Positions 14,376-23,539 of a stretch of DNA of 35,703 bases are shown piece after piece. The translations under genes and the position numbers were made by a program. Location of the stretch: positions 1 to 35,703 of the forward strand of contig NZ_CAKRAH010000023.1 in the NCBI RefSeq assembly GCF_934294775.1. The letters run 5' to 3'. The notes below the pieces were generated by a model. That model saw nothing but the letters and a program-made list of their open reading frames with translations. It was not told the origin of the DNA and did not search any database. The stretch comes from an uncultured Dorea sp. Its GTDB lineage: Bacteria; Bacillota; Clostridia; Lachnospirales; Lachnospiraceae. The first letter of the stretch is position 1. The number at the start of each line of letters is the position of its first letter.

Positions 14376-14898
14376 AAAAGAAGCAGAGCCGGTATTCTGC
14401 CAGGTGGCAGCACTCCGGTATGCGAAAGTTCTAAGTGAACTTGGAATTTCGAAAGAAACTGTCCGGGAGACAGAGAACATTTTCGAAACATCACAGGAAT
14501 TAAAGGCAGCACTGGTAAACCCAGTGATCACAAAAGAAACAAAACACAACATCATTGATAAAGTATTCCCGGAGGAAATGCGTATATTTCTTAAGGTGGC
14601 ATGTGATCATGACAAGCTTGTGATCGCAGACCAGATCTTTGCAGCGTACGAAGAATTACAGAATCAGGCAGCAGGAGTTAAGACAGTGTATCTTCGTTAC
14701 ACGGTTCTTCCAAGCAAAGAGCAGAAAAAGAAGATGGGAGACTTCATCAAGAAGAAATACAGTGCCGGAGACATCAAATGGGTTATGGCAGAAGATAAGG
14801 CACTGATCGGCGGATTCATCCTGCAGGTTGACGGTAAAGAATATGACTACAGTGTGCAGGGCCGCCTGAACCGCTTAGAGCGGAAATTAACGAATTAA
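14359..14898 (+). CDS. atpH: ATP synthase subunit delta
   Basis: 179 residues from the chosen ATG at 14359 (AGGTGA at 14348-14353); an ATG five codons upstream (14344) is also in frame. The N-terminal helical domain contains AALRYAKVLSELGISKETV and LKAALVNPVITKETKHNII, which is the family pattern; the C-terminal domain (ALIGGFILQVDGKEYDYSVQGRLNRL) is the conserved signature that binds subunit b. It links the F1 head to the peripheral stalk. It overlaps atpF and is one base from the atpA ATG. Confidence 0.94.
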   Translation: MTAKNRKEAEPVFCQVAALRYAKVLSELGISKETVRETENIFETSQELKAALVNPVITKETKHNIIDKVFPEEMRIFLKVACDHDKLVIADQIFAAYEELQNQAAGVKTVYLRYTVLPSKEQKKKMGDFIKKKYSAGDIKWVMAEDKALIGGFILQVDGKEYDYSVQGRLNRLERKLTN

Positions 14899-14914
14899 CA
14901 TGGAGGTGAAGGAA

Positions 14915-16420
14915 TTGAGTGCAATCAGCTCAGATGAAATTATCTCTATATTAAAAGAAGAGATAAAGAATTATGATGTAATAAGCAGAGATCAGGAAGT
15001 AGGTACTGTTATCTCTGTTGGTGATGGAATCGCCTCCGTATACGGAATCGACCACGCAATGTATGGCGAGATTGTCACATTGGAGACAGGTCTTAAGGGC
15101 ATGGTACAGGATATCAAGGAAAATGAGATCAGCTGTATCCTGTTCGGAGATGATTCAGAGATCAAACAGGGCACAAAAGTGTGCCGTACGGGTAAAAAAG
15201 CAGGTATTCCGGTAGGTGAAGGCTATATCGGAAGAATCGTAGATGCTCTTGGAGCACCAATCGATGGAAAAGGTGAGATCAAAGCTGACGGATACCGTCC
15301 GGTAGAGAATGAGGCACCTGGAATCGTTGACCGTAAGTCGGTAAGCGTTCCGCTTGAAACAGGTATCCTTTCTATTGATTCCATGTTCCCAATCGGACGT
15401 GGACAGCGAGAGTTGATCATTGGTGACAGACAGACAGGTAAGACATCCATTGCAACCGATACGATCATCAACCAGAAAGGAAAAGATGTCATCTGTATCT
15501 ATGTAGCAATTGGTCAGAAAGCATCAACTGTAGCAAGACTGGTAAATGACTTAAAAGCACATGACGCACTGGATTACACTACAGTATTCTGCTCAACAGC
15601 CAGTGAATGTGCACCACTTCAGTATATTGTACCTTATTCAGCAACAGCGCTTGCAGAGTACTTCATGTATCAGGGAAAAGATGTATTGATCGTATATGAT
15701 GATCTGTCTAAACATGCGGTAGCATACCGTGCAATCTCTCTGTTACTTGGACGTTCACCTGGACGTGAAGCTTATCCTGGTGACGTATTCTATTTACATT
15801 CAAGACTGCTCGAACGAAGCAGCCGTTTAAGTGATGAAGCAGGCGGAGGTTCTATCACAGCACTTCCGATCATCGAGACACAGGCAGGAGACGTATCCGC
15901 ATACATTCCTACGAACGTTATTTCTATCACAGACGGACAGATCTTCTTAGAGAGTGACCTGTTCAACGCCGGTATGCGTCCGGCCGTTAACGTTGGTCTT
16001 TCTGTATCCCGTGTAGGTGGAGCAGCACAGACAAAGGCTATGAAGAAAGCCAGTGGTAGTGTCCGTATCGACCTGGCACAGGCAAGAGAGATGGAATCAT
16101 TTACCCAGTTCAGTTCAGACCTTGACGATGCAACAAAGAATCAGCTGAAATACGGAAGCTGTCTGACAGAACTTTTGAAACAGCCTCTGGGACGTCCGTT
16201 AAGTCTTCATGAGCAGGTAATCACACTTTGTGTCGCTACGAATAAATTAATGCTTGATATTGACACAAAGAAGATCAAAGAATTCCAGATGGATATGCTT
16301 GCGTTCTTTGACAGAGAACACAAAGAAATCGGCAAAGCGATCGACGAGAAGAAAGTTCTGGATGATGAACTGAAAGAGCAGATTCTTGCAGCAGCAAAGG
16401 AATTCAAGGAAAGAAGATAA
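14915..16420 (+). CDS. atpA: ATP synthase subunit alpha
   Basis: 501 residues. The P-loop GDRQTGKTS is at residues 170-178, and the alpha signature PAVNVGLSVSRVGGAAQ follows. It is the non-catalytic nucleotide-binding subunit of F1. The start is judged to be TTG at 14915: the in-frame ATG at 14900 is itself part of the ribosome binding site (GGAGG at 14902-14906, 8 bases from the TTG) and has no site of its own, and the TTG gives the usual N-terminus (SAISSDEIISILKEEIKNYD). A start at 14900 would add five residues. Confidence 0.96.
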   Translation: MSAISSDEIISILKEEIKNYDVISRDQEVGTVISVGDGIASVYGIDHAMYGEIVTLETGLKGMVQDIKENEISCILFGDDSEIKQGTKVCRTGKKAGIPVGEGYIGRIVDALGAPIDGKGEIKADGYRPVENEAPGIVDRKSVSVPLETGILSIDSMFPIGRGQRELIIGDRQTGKTSIATDTIINQKGKDVICIYVAIGQKASTVARLVNDLKAHDALDYTTVFCSTASECAPLQYIVPYSATALAEYFMYQGKDVLIVYDDLSKHAVAYRAISLLLGRSPGREAYPGDVFYLHSRLLERSSRLSDEAGGGSITALPIIETQAGDVSAYIPTNVISITDGQIFLESDLFNAGMRPAVNVGLSVSRVGGAAQTKAMKKASGSVRIDLAQAREMESFTQFSSDLDDATKNQLKYGSCLTELLKQPLGRPLSLHEQVITLCVATNKLMLDIDTKKIKEFQMDMLAFFDREHKEIGKAIDEKKVLDDELKEQILAAAKEFKERR

Positions 16421-16432
16421 GCGGGTGTAGCT

Positions 16433-17335
16433 ATGGCAAATGCAAAAGAGATTAAGGAAAGAATGGCCAGCATCGAAGAGACGAGAAAGATAACAAATGC
16501 CATGTATCTGATCTCTTCTTCGAAGATGAAACAGGCCAAGAAAAAGCTTGCGGACACAGAACCTTTCTTCTATGCCATGCAGGCAGAGATCGCCAGAATT
16601 TTGCGACATGTGCCGGATATGCACAGCCAGTTCTTCGACGGACGTGAAGACATCCCGGCTGAAGAAAGAAAGATTGGCTATATCGTTGTCACCGCTGACA
16701 AAGGACTTGCAGGAGCATACAACCATAACGTGATCAAGAAGACAGAAGAACTGTTGCAGAAACCGGGAAAGCACAAATTATTCGTACTTGGAGAAGCCGG
16801 AAGACAGTACTTCGCAAAACGTGAAGGAATTGAGATGGATACCCAGTTCCGTTATACCGTTCAGAACCCGACACTGCACAGATCTAGAACCATTTCGTTA
16901 GAGATGGCACAGCAGTTCAGAAGAGGGGAACTGGATGAGATCCACATCATATATACACGTATGGTCAATGCCATGACAGCAGAGACTGAGGAACAGAAGC
17001 TTCTTCCTATGAAGAAGACAACCTTCCTTCCGGAAAATATGCCGGCGATTGTCGGTACCGGGTTATATCAGGAAGATATGGTATTCTGGCCATCGACGCA
17101 CAGCGTAATGGGCAATATCGTTCCAAACTACATCAACGGTATCATCTATGGATGCCTGGTAGAGTCTTACTGCAGTGAGCATAATGCCAGAATGCAGGCG
17201 ATGCAGAACGCAACAGACAGTGCAACAGATATGCTGAACGAATTAAATATTACTTACAACCGTGTCCGCCAGGCAGACATCACACAGGAACTGACAGAAA
17301 TCATCGGCGGAGCCAATGCACAGAAACGTAAGTAA
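16433..17335 (+). CDS. atpG: ATP synthase subunit gamma
   Basis: 300 residues, the central rotor shaft. The N-terminal helix MANAKEIKERMASIEETRKI and the C-terminal helix with SATDMLNELNITYNRVRQADITQELTEI form the coiled coil inside the F1 hexamer; TADKGLAGAYNHNVI is the conserved core motif. A weak GGGTG precedes the ATG, so expression probably relies on coupling to atpA 12 bases upstream. Confidence 0.96.
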   Translation: MANAKEIKERMASIEETRKITNAMYLISSSKMKQAKKKLADTEPFFYAMQAEIARILRHVPDMHSQFFDGREDIPAEERKIGYIVVTADKGLAGAYNHNVIKKTEELLQKPGKHKLFVLGEAGRQYFAKREGIEMDTQFRYTVQNPTLHRSRTISLEMAQQFRRGELDEIHIIYTRMVNAMTAETEEQKLLPMKKTTFLPENMPAIVGTGLYQEDMVFWPSTHSVMGNIVPNYINGIIYGCLVESYCSEHNARMQAMQNATDSATDMLNELNITYNRVRQADITQELTEIIGGANAQKRK

Positions 17336-17426
17336 GAGATAGCGTTCGCAGATGGCGAGACTGTTATAGAACAGAAGAACTAATAATAACCACGAAATAA
17401 TAAAAAAGAAAGTGGGCAGCAGTAAT

Positions 17427-18824
17427 ATGACAAAAGGAAGAATCGTACAGGTTATGGGACCTGTCGTAGACGTAGAATTTAATAATAGAGAAGAACTTCC
17501 ATTTATCAAAGATGCCCTGGAAGTAGACAACGGCGGAAAACGCTGTGTCATGGAAGTAGCCCAGCACGTAGGTAACAACATCGCACGTTGTATCATGCTG
17601 GCTTCCAGTGAGGGTCTGCAGAAGGGTATGGAAGTTACCGCTACCGGCGCTGGTATCAAAGTACCGGTAGGAGAGAAGACTCTGGGACGTCTGTTCAATG
17701 TACTTGGAGAGACGATCGATAACGGAGAACAGATCACAGACAGCGAAAAATGGGTCATCCACAGAAAAGCACCAAGCTTCGAAGAACAGAGCCCGGCTGT
17801 CGAAGTATTAGAGACAGGAATCAAGGTCATTGACCTTCTGACACCTTATGCAAAAGGTGGTAAGATTGGTCTGTTCGGTGGTGCCGGTGTAGGTAAGACC
17901 GTACTGATCCAGGAGCTTATCCATAACATCGCAACAGAGCATGGTGGATATTCCATCTTCACCGGTGTCGGAGAGCGTTCCCGTGAAGGTAATGACTTAT
18001 GGACAGAGATGAGAGAATCAGGGGTACTTGATAAGACAGCTTTGGTATTTGGACAGATGAACGAACCACCTGGATCTCGTATGCGTGTCGCTGAGACCGG
18101 ACTTACAATGGCAGAATATTTCCGTGATGTAGAGCACCAGAACGTGCTTCTCTTCATTGATAATATTTTCCGTTTCGTACAGGCAGGTTCCGAGGTTTCC
18201 GCCCTTCTCGGACGTATGCCGTCAGCCGTAGGTTATCAGCCGACACTGGCAAATGAAATGGGTGCTCTTCAGGAACGTATCGCTTCTACAAAGAACGGAT
18301 CTGTAACATCAGTTCAGGCCGTATACGTACCAGCCGATGACTTAACTGACCCGGCGCCTGCAACAACATTCTCACATCTGGATGCGACAACCGTACTTTC
18401 CAGAAAGATCGTTGAGCAGGGTATCTACCCGGCTGTAGATCCACTGGATTCTACATCCCGTATCCTGGAGCCGGCAGTTGTAGGTGAGGAACATTACCAG
18501 GTAGCACGTAAGGTACAGGAGATCCTGCAGAAGTATAAAGAGTTACAGGACATCATTGCAATCCTTGGTATGGAAGAATTATCCGAAGAGGATAAACTGA
18601 CAGTAGCCCGTGCCAGAAAGATCCAGAAATTCCTGTCACAGCCATTCTCAGTTGCCGAGACATTTACAGGTGTTCCTGGAAAATATGTTCCACTTAAGGA
18701 AACAGTCCGCGGATTCAAAGCAATCATCGATGGCGAGATGGATGAATATCCGGAAAATGCATTCTTCAATGTAGGTACGATCGAAGACGTGATCGAAAAG
18801 GCGAAGGCAGAAGGAGTGGCTTAG
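17427..18824 (+). CDS. atpD: ATP synthase subunit beta
   Basis: 465 residues, the catalytic F1 subunit. The P-loop GGAGVGKT is at residues 151-158, followed by GVGERSREGNDL and the signature PAVDPLDSTSRIL. The ATG at 17427 (MTKGRIVQVMGPVVDVEF) is preferred over an in-frame GTG at 17412, since the family starts here. The stop TAG is followed one base later by the atpC ATG. Confidence 0.98.
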   Translation: MTKGRIVQVMGPVVDVEFNNREELPFIKDALEVDNGGKRCVMEVAQHVGNNIARCIMLASSEGLQKGMEVTATGAGIKVPVGEKTLGRLFNVLGETIDNGEQITDSEKWVIHRKAPSFEEQSPAVEVLETGIKVIDLLTPYAKGGKIGLFGGAGVGKTVLIQELIHNIATEHGGYSIFTGVGERSREGNDLWTEMRESGVLDKTALVFGQMNEPPGSRMRVAETGLTMAEYFRDVEHQNVLLFIDNIFRFVQAGSEVSALLGRMPSAVGYQPTLANEMGALQERIASTKNGSVTSVQAVYVPADDLTDPAPATTFSHLDATTVLSRKIVEQGIYPAVDPLDSTSRILEPAVVGEEHYQVARKVQEILQKYKELQDIIAILGMEELSEEDKLTVARARKIQKFLSQPFSVAETFTGVPGKYVPLKETVRGFKAIIDGEMDEYPENAFFNVGTIEDVIEKAKAEGVA

Positions 18825-18825
18825 T

Positions 18826-19242
18826 ATGAGCACATTTTCATTGAAAATTATATCCACGGATAAGGTCTTCTACGATGGCAAATGTGAATACCTGGTCATC
18901 CCGACGATCGACGGGGAGAAAGGTATCCTGGCTCATCATGAGAATATGGTCATTGCAGTGGAGATTGGGGAACTGCGTTTCCGTAAGCCTGACGGCGAGT
19001 GGGTAACAGCAGTTGTATCCAAGGGATTTGCAGAAATCGTGAATAACCGTGCATCTGTACTGGTCAATACGGCAGAGCGTCCGGAAGACATCGATGTGAA
19101 ACGTGCAGAGGAAGCAAAGGAGCGTGCCGAAGAGCAGCTTCGTCAGAAGCAGAGCATTCAGGAATATTATCTGTCACAGGCTTCTATGGCCCGTGCCATG
19201 ACAAGACTGAAGGCGTCCAGAAACAGACGCGGGGATATTTAG
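18826..19242 (+). CDS. atpC: ATP synthase subunit epsilon
   Basis: 138 residues. The N-terminal beta sandwich (STFSLKIISTDKVFYDGKCE, GEKGILAHHENMV) and the C-terminal helical hairpin (KRAEEAKERAEEQLRQKQ) are both present, so it should be able to inhibit hydrolysis. It is the last gene of the operon, coupled to atpD, and is followed by a strong terminator. Confidence 0.96.
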   Translation: MSTFSLKIISTDKVFYDGKCEYLVIPTIDGEKGILAHHENMVIAVEIGELRFRKPDGEWVTAVVSKGFAEIVNNRASVLVNTAERPEDIDVKRAEEAKERAEEQLRQKQSIQEYYLSQASMARAMTRLKASRNRRGDI

Positions 19243-19277
19243 AATATCGGAATATATCATTTTTATAAATATCAGAG

Positions 19278-19346
19278 AAGTTCTTCTATAAATAGTGTTA
19301 TAATAGCCAGTGGTTATTGACACACTATTGTAGAAGAACTTTTTTA
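19278..19346 (+). terminator. Terminator of the ATP synthase operon
   Basis: AAGTTCTTCTA (19278-19288) pairs with TAGAAGAACTT (19331-19341); the stem continues inward through AGTGT/ACACT and ends in a T-run. The gap 19243-19550 also holds repeat copy B and a candidate promoter. Confidence 0.85.
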
Positions 19347-19353
19347 TATAAAA

Positions 19354-19435
19354 GTATGCAATAGAAGCTGCTATCTGCGGGAACTGCCACTGGCAGTTCC
19401 CTGCGGATGTTTTGGCAAGTGGCAGGTTCCGTGGA
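19354..19435 (+). repeat. Dispersed intergenic repeat, copy B (long form)
   Basis: It begins GTATGCAATAGAAGCTGC, contains the inner palindrome GGGAACTGCCA/TGGCAGTTCCC, and ends in GTGGCAGGTTCC. It aligns over about 72 bases with copy E (33387-33459), and its core with copies C and D. Confidence 0.75.
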
Positions 19436-19550
19436 TGAATGAATAGTAGAAATGAAAAGATGTATGGGCTTGTATAAAGAATATTACTTATGATAAGCTT
19501 GTGCATATAAAATGATAGATAAAAAGTGCAGGACTAGGAGGATGCGAAAG

Positions 19551-20615
19551 ATGAAGAGAAGAATAATCGCTGCATTATTAGCAACCACAATGGCAGTGGC
19601 ATTGACCGTTGGATGTGATATCAAAGATATAGGTAAAGTCGTTTCTGAAAAGACTGAGAAAAAAGAGGATACCAGTGCAAAGATTACGATTGGATTTTCC
19701 CAGGTCGGGGTAGAGTCGGACTGGAGACTTGCAAATACAGATTCCATGAAGACGACATTCAGTGAAGAGAATGGTTATAAGCTGATTGTAAAAAACGCCG
19801 GACAGAAGCAGGAGAACCAGGTTGCGGCAATCCGGGAATTTATCGAAGAAAAAGTAGACTATATCGTACTTGCGCCGGTAACGGAAGATGGGTGGGACGT
19901 TGTATTAAAGGAAGCAAAAGATGCGGGAATTCCGGTTATCGTGGTGGACCGTATGGTGGATGTATCTGATGACAGCCTGTATACAGCATGGATCGGTTCA
20001 GACTTTGAGATGGAGAGCGGGAAAGTATGTGCATGGCTGAAGGCTTATGCAGATGCAAAAGGAATGAAAGAGATTAATATCGCACACATCCAGGGAACGG
20101 AAGGAGCGTCTGCACAGATTGGGCGTACCGACGGACTGGAAACCGCAGCAAAAGAGTACGGCTGGAATATCGTAGCAACCCAGACCGGAGAATTCACCAA
20201 AAACAAAGGCCGGGATGCCATGGAAGCAATGCTCAAAGCAAAGAGTAATATCAATGTCGTATATTGTGAAAATGACAATGAGGCAGCCGGCGCGATCGAG
20301 GCGATTGAAGCAGCAGGCAAGACCGTTGGTCCGGACGGCGATATCCTAGTTCTGTCATTCGATGCAACGAATGATGGTCTTAAGAATGTGCTGTCAGGAA
20401 AGATTGCCTGCGATGCAGAGTGTAACCCATTACATGGTCCTCGTGTGGAAGATGTGATAAAAAAGCTGGAGAAGAAAGAAAAGGTCGATCAGATTCTATA
20501 TGTGGAAGAAGAAATGTTTGCGTATGATGATACGGTGACATCTGTGAAAATCGGTGAACAGGAATATAAGGTAACTCCGGTGACGGAGCGTGTGATTGAT
20601 GAGCGGGCATATTAA
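19551..20615 (+). CDS. Orphan sugar-binding lipoprotein, YtfQ-like (periplasmic-binding family 4)
   Basis: 354 residues. The ATG at 19551 is chosen because AGGAGG (19536-19541) is 9 bases upstream; earlier in-frame ATGs have no site. The signal peptide ends in a lipobox with Cys22 (ALTVGC). The mature protein begins ITIGFSQVGVESDWRLANTD and continues with QKQENQVAAIREFI and VDYIVLAPVTEDGWDVVLKE, closely patterned on E. coli YtfQ, which binds galactofuranose. It should bind a monosaccharide, perhaps furanose arabinose or galactose. No ATPase or permease accompanies it, so it may serve a transporter elsewhere or a sensor. TTACTT (19484-19489) and TATAAA (19506-19511) may be its promoter. It is convergent with the AraC-type gene. 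Confidence 0.88.
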   Translation: MKRRIIAALLATTMAVALTVGCDIKDIGKVVSEKTEKKEDTSAKITIGFSQVGVESDWRLANTDSMKTTFSEENGYKLIVKNAGQKQENQVAAIREFIEEKVDYIVLAPVTEDGWDVVLKEAKDAGIPVIVVDRMVDVSDDSLYTAWIGSDFEMESGKVCAWLKAYADAKGMKEINIAHIQGTEGASAQIGRTDGLETAAKEYGWNIVATQTGEFTKNKGRDAMEAMLKAKSNINVVYCENDNEAAGAIEAIEAAGKTVGPDGDILVLSFDATNDGLKNVLSGKIACDAECNPLHGPRVEDVIKKLEKKEKVDQILYVEEEMFAYDDTVTSVKIGEQEYKVTPVTERVIDERAY

Positions 20616-20628
20616 TGCGCGCTCATCA
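20597..20628. terminator. Shared hairpin at two convergent stop codons
   Basis: TGATGAGCG (20597-20605) pairs with CGCTCATCA (20620-20628). The hairpin includes both the end of the binding-protein gene and the stop of the AraC-type gene. There is no clear T-run, so its strength as a terminator is uncertain. Confidence 0.5.
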
Positions 20629-21672
20629 CCTTGTATGTCTGCGGTAACTTGCCGGTGTCTCATCATATTTTTCCTGAAACAATTTATAAAAATAGCCCTT
20701 ATTATGATACCCGATCTCATTTGCAATCTCTTCGATGCTTTTATCGGTAGTAGCAAGCAGATGTTCTGCACGTTCCAGACGAATCTGCTGAACATAGGCA
20801 GAATAAGTAAGACCGGTCTTCCTTTTGATCAGGCGGTTAAAGTAATCTTCCTGGTAGTGGAATTCATTGACCAGATCCTGGATGGTCACATCTGTATAAT
20901 GTAACCGGATATAGTCCGAGATCTCTTCAAAGATCAGCCAGTTCATGGTCTGCTTCTGCTCTTTCGAAAGAGAGAAGTCATACTGCGTACTTAAGATACG
21001 GAAGATACGGAATAAAAGTCCCTTCATAATATAACGGGAACCACTGTCCGGTGCGTAAGATTCTTTCAGAAGCAGCAGAAGACTTTCTTCGAGCTGGTCA
21101 TCCGCTGCGGCATTCGGTTTAAAATGCAGATACTGCTGGACATCTTTTTGCTTTAACAGTGCGGACTGGAGAAAGGAAAGAATCTTCTGTGGTGTATTAC
21201 TTTCATTCATAATCTCCGTGAACATGTCATTTGCAATTCCAAGAAACAGGATGATCGCTGACTGATTTTCCAGGCAGTCCTGATGCAGACAGTTCTTATC
21301 GATCAGACACAGATCCCCTTTGTGAAATACAATATCTTTATTCAGAATTCTCTGATGAAATTCCCCTTCGACCACATATGAAAGTTCCAGATAGTCATGT
21401 GTATGAAGCTGGGTGCATTCACCGATGGAAAAATAATAGTGATAACAGAAGTTTTCCGGAGAAGGCATCATAGTAGCCCTGAGGCTTCCCGGTGCATCGA
21501 AGTTCCAGCACAGTAAGAAACTCCTGTCCTGTCCAATCAGTGGATAGGTCTTTACTTCCTGTACAGATTTTGAATATTCGGGACAGACAAGTCTTGCCCC
21601 CAACTTATGGTTTGCAGGAAGAAGCCGCATATCAGGTCCTGTGATCTGGCGGCAGAAATCGGATAATGTCAT
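20626..21672 (-). CDS. AraC-family transcriptional regulator
   Basis: 348 residues. An N-terminal cupin-type sensor has the HXH pattern at His90 and His92 (CTQLHTHDYLELSYVVEG). The C-terminal ~100 residues carry two helix-turn-helix motifs (TIQDLVNEFHYQEDYFNRLI and SIEEIANEIGYHNKGYFYKL), as in AraC/XylS proteins. GGAGG lies upstream of the ATG. It is divergent from araA, with both promoters in the 179-base gap, so it is the obvious candidate regulator of araA-araB-araD, acting with L-arabinose or a related sugar. Firmicutes often use AraR (GntR/LacI hybrid) instead; sensing of arabinose is inferred from position only. Confidence 0.88.
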   Translation of the reverse strand: MTLSDFCRQITGPDMRLLPANHKLGARLVCPEYSKSVQEVKTYPLIGQDRSFLLCWNFDAPGSLRATMMPSPENFCYHYYFSIGECTQLHTHDYLELSYVVEGEFHQRILNKDIVFHKGDLCLIDKNCLHQDCLENQSAIILFLGIANDMFTEIMNESNTPQKILSFLQSALLKQKDVQQYLHFKPNAAADDQLEESLLLLLKESYAPDSGSRYIMKGLLFRIFRILSTQYDFSLSKEQKQTMNWLIFEEISDYIRLHYTDVTIQDLVNEFHYQEDYFNRLIKRKTGLTYSAYVQQIRLERAEHLLATTDKSIEEIANEIGYHNKGYFYKLFQEKYDETPASYRRHTR

Positions 21673-21736
21673 ACCAAATACCTCCTTTGTTGTATGTGTA
21701 TTATATCACACTACCGGTCGGAATAGGTAACTTATT

Positions 21737-21775
21737 TTCAGAAAGTGCAGAGTTAAGAAATTGAGAATTCAGAAA
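21737..21775 (+). promoter_or_regulatory. Two direct TTCAGAAA repeats over the araA promoter
   Basis: TTCAGAAA at 21737-21744 and 21768-21775, exactly 31 bases (about three helical turns) apart on the same strand. One is upstream of the -35 and one lies inside the spacer. AraC-type activators bind direct repeats, so these are candidate sites. Confidence 0.4.
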
Positions 21776-21789
21776 CATTTTTTTATAAT
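21761..21789 (+). promoter_or_regulatory. araA promoter
   Basis: TTGAGA (21761-21766), 17-bp spacer, TATAAT (21784-21789). It leaves a leader of about 55 nt before the araA ATG. Confidence 0.8.
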
Positions 21790-21851
21790 AAAGCCATGAT
21801 GAAAACGAACTATAAATTCACTAATAATTTATAAAAAAAGGAGAATGAAAA

Positions 21852-23351
21852 ATGTTAAAAACAAAAAAGTATCAGTTCTGGTTTTGCACAGGATCACAGG
21901 ATCTTTATGGAGATGAGTGTCTCGCACACGTAGCAGAGCATTCTAAAATTATCGTAGATGCCCTGAACAAATCAGGAAACCTTCCATATGAAGTCATATG
22001 GAAACCAACCATGATCACAAACGAAGTTATCAGAAAGACATTCAACGAAGCGAACATGGATGAGAACTGTGCCGGTGTTATCACATGGATGCACACATTC
22101 TCACCTGCAAAATCATGGATCTTAGGATTACAGGAATACAGAAAACCATTACTTCACTTACATACACAGTTCAACCGTGAGATTCCATACGACACAATCG
22201 ATATGGACTTCATGAATGAGAACCAGGCAGCACATGGTGACAGAGAGTACGGACACATTTTCACACGTCTGAATAAAGTTCGTAAGATTGTTTCAGGATA
22301 CTGGGAAGATGAAGATGTACAGAAAGAAATCGGATCATGGATGCGTACAGCAGTTGGTGTGATTGAAAGCAGCCACATCCGTGTAATGCGTATCGCAGAC
22401 AACATGAGAAACGTTGCCGTAACAGAAGGTGACAAAGTAGAAGCTCAGATCAAATTCGGATGGGAAGTAGATGCTTATCCTGTAAATGAGATCGTTGAAG
22501 CTGTAAATGCAGTATCACAGGCAGACATCAATACATTAGTAGAAGAATACTATGATAAATATGACATCCTTCTTGAGGGAAGAGATGAAAAAGAATTCCG
22601 TGAGCATGTAGCAGTACAGGCTGGAATCGAGATTGGATTCGAGCGTTTCATGGAAGAGAAGAACTATCAGGCAATCGTAACACACTTCGGAGACCTCGGC
22701 GGACTGAAACAGCTCCCAGGACTTGCAATCCAGAGACTGATGGAAAAAGGTTATGGATTCGGTGGAGAAGGTGACTGGAAGACAGCAGCTATGGTTCGTC
22801 TTATGAAGATCATGACAGCTGGAATGAAAGATGCTAAGGGAACATCATTCATGGAAGACTACACATACAACCTGATCCCAGGAAAAGAAGGTGTACTGGA
22901 AGCTCACATGCTGGAAGTTTGCCCATCTATCGCAGATGGAAAGATCAGCATCAAAGAGCAGCCACTTAGCATGGGTGACAGAGAAGATCCTGCAAGACTT
23001 GTATTCACATCTAAGACAGGTCCGGCTATCGCAACATCTCTGATCGACCTTGGCGACAGATTCCGTCTGATCATCAACGACGTAGACTGCAAGAAGACAG
23101 AAAAACCAATGCCAAAACTTCCAGTAGCAACAGCATTCTGGACACCACAGCCGAACTTAAAGGTTGGAACAGAAGCATGGATCCTGGCAGGTGGAGCTCA
23201 CCATACAGCATTCTCTTATGACTTAACAGCACAGCAGATGGGTGACTGGGCAGAAAGCATGGGAATCGAAGCAATCTACATCGACAAAGATACAAACATC
23301 AGACAGCTTAAGAACGAACTTCTGTGGAACAGCGTTGCATACCGCAAATAA
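21852..23351 (+). CDS. araA: L-arabinose isomerase
   Basis: 499 residues, the usual length. It converts L-arabinose to L-ribulose in the cytoplasm using Mn2+. Signatures include the N-terminal FWFCTGSQDLYGDE-like stretch (QFWFCTGSQDLYGDECLA), WMHTFSPAKSW, LLHLHTQFNREIP and GFGGEGDWKTAAMVR, the last containing a metal-binding Glu; a second ligand region is LEAHMLEVCPSIA. AAGGAG precedes the ATG. It is the first gene of the arabinose operon and divergent from the AraC-type regulator. Confidence 0.97.
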   Translation: MLKTKKYQFWFCTGSQDLYGDECLAHVAEHSKIIVDALNKSGNLPYEVIWKPTMITNEVIRKTFNEANMDENCAGVITWMHTFSPAKSWILGLQEYRKPLLHLHTQFNREIPYDTIDMDFMNENQAAHGDREYGHIFTRLNKVRKIVSGYWEDEDVQKEIGSWMRTAVGVIESSHIRVMRIADNMRNVAVTEGDKVEAQIKFGWEVDAYPVNEIVEAVNAVSQADINTLVEEYYDKYDILLEGRDEKEFREHVAVQAGIEIGFERFMEEKNYQAIVTHFGDLGGLKQLPGLAIQRLMEKGYGFGGEGDWKTAAMVRLMKIMTAGMKDAKGTSFMEDYTYNLIPGKEGVLEAHMLEVCPSIADGKISIKEQPLSMGDREDPARLVFTSKTGPAIATSLIDLGDRFRLIINDVDCKKTEKPMPKLPVATAFWTPQPNLKVGTEAWILAGGAHHTAFSYDLTAQQMGDWAESMGIEAIYIDKDTNIRQLKNELLWNSVAYRK

Positions 23352-23446
23352 TCAGAATTACGCATATATCTCAAGGAAAATGTAATAACATATCCTACAG
23401 ATGGATGAGTGTAAAAATGATATAAAAACATAAGTAGAAAATCATA

Positions 23447-23494
23447 TTTGCAGGGGATATCAAAATGGATATTTCCCTGCAAAAATAGTATAAT
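23447..23494 (+). promoter_or_regulatory. Hairpin overlapping a candidate araB promoter
   Basis: TTTGCAGGG (23447-23455) pairs with CCCTGCAAA, and the stem continues through ATATC/GATAT with one bulge, loop AAAATG. A TATAAT at 23489-23494 follows, with TGGATA 17 bases upstream inside the hairpin. It may retune araB relative to araA, either as an RNA element or as a secondary promoter. Confidence 0.45.
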
Positions 23495-23539
23495 GGATAT
23501 AAATAGAAACTGGAAAATAGATAATAGGAGGAAGCGTAC

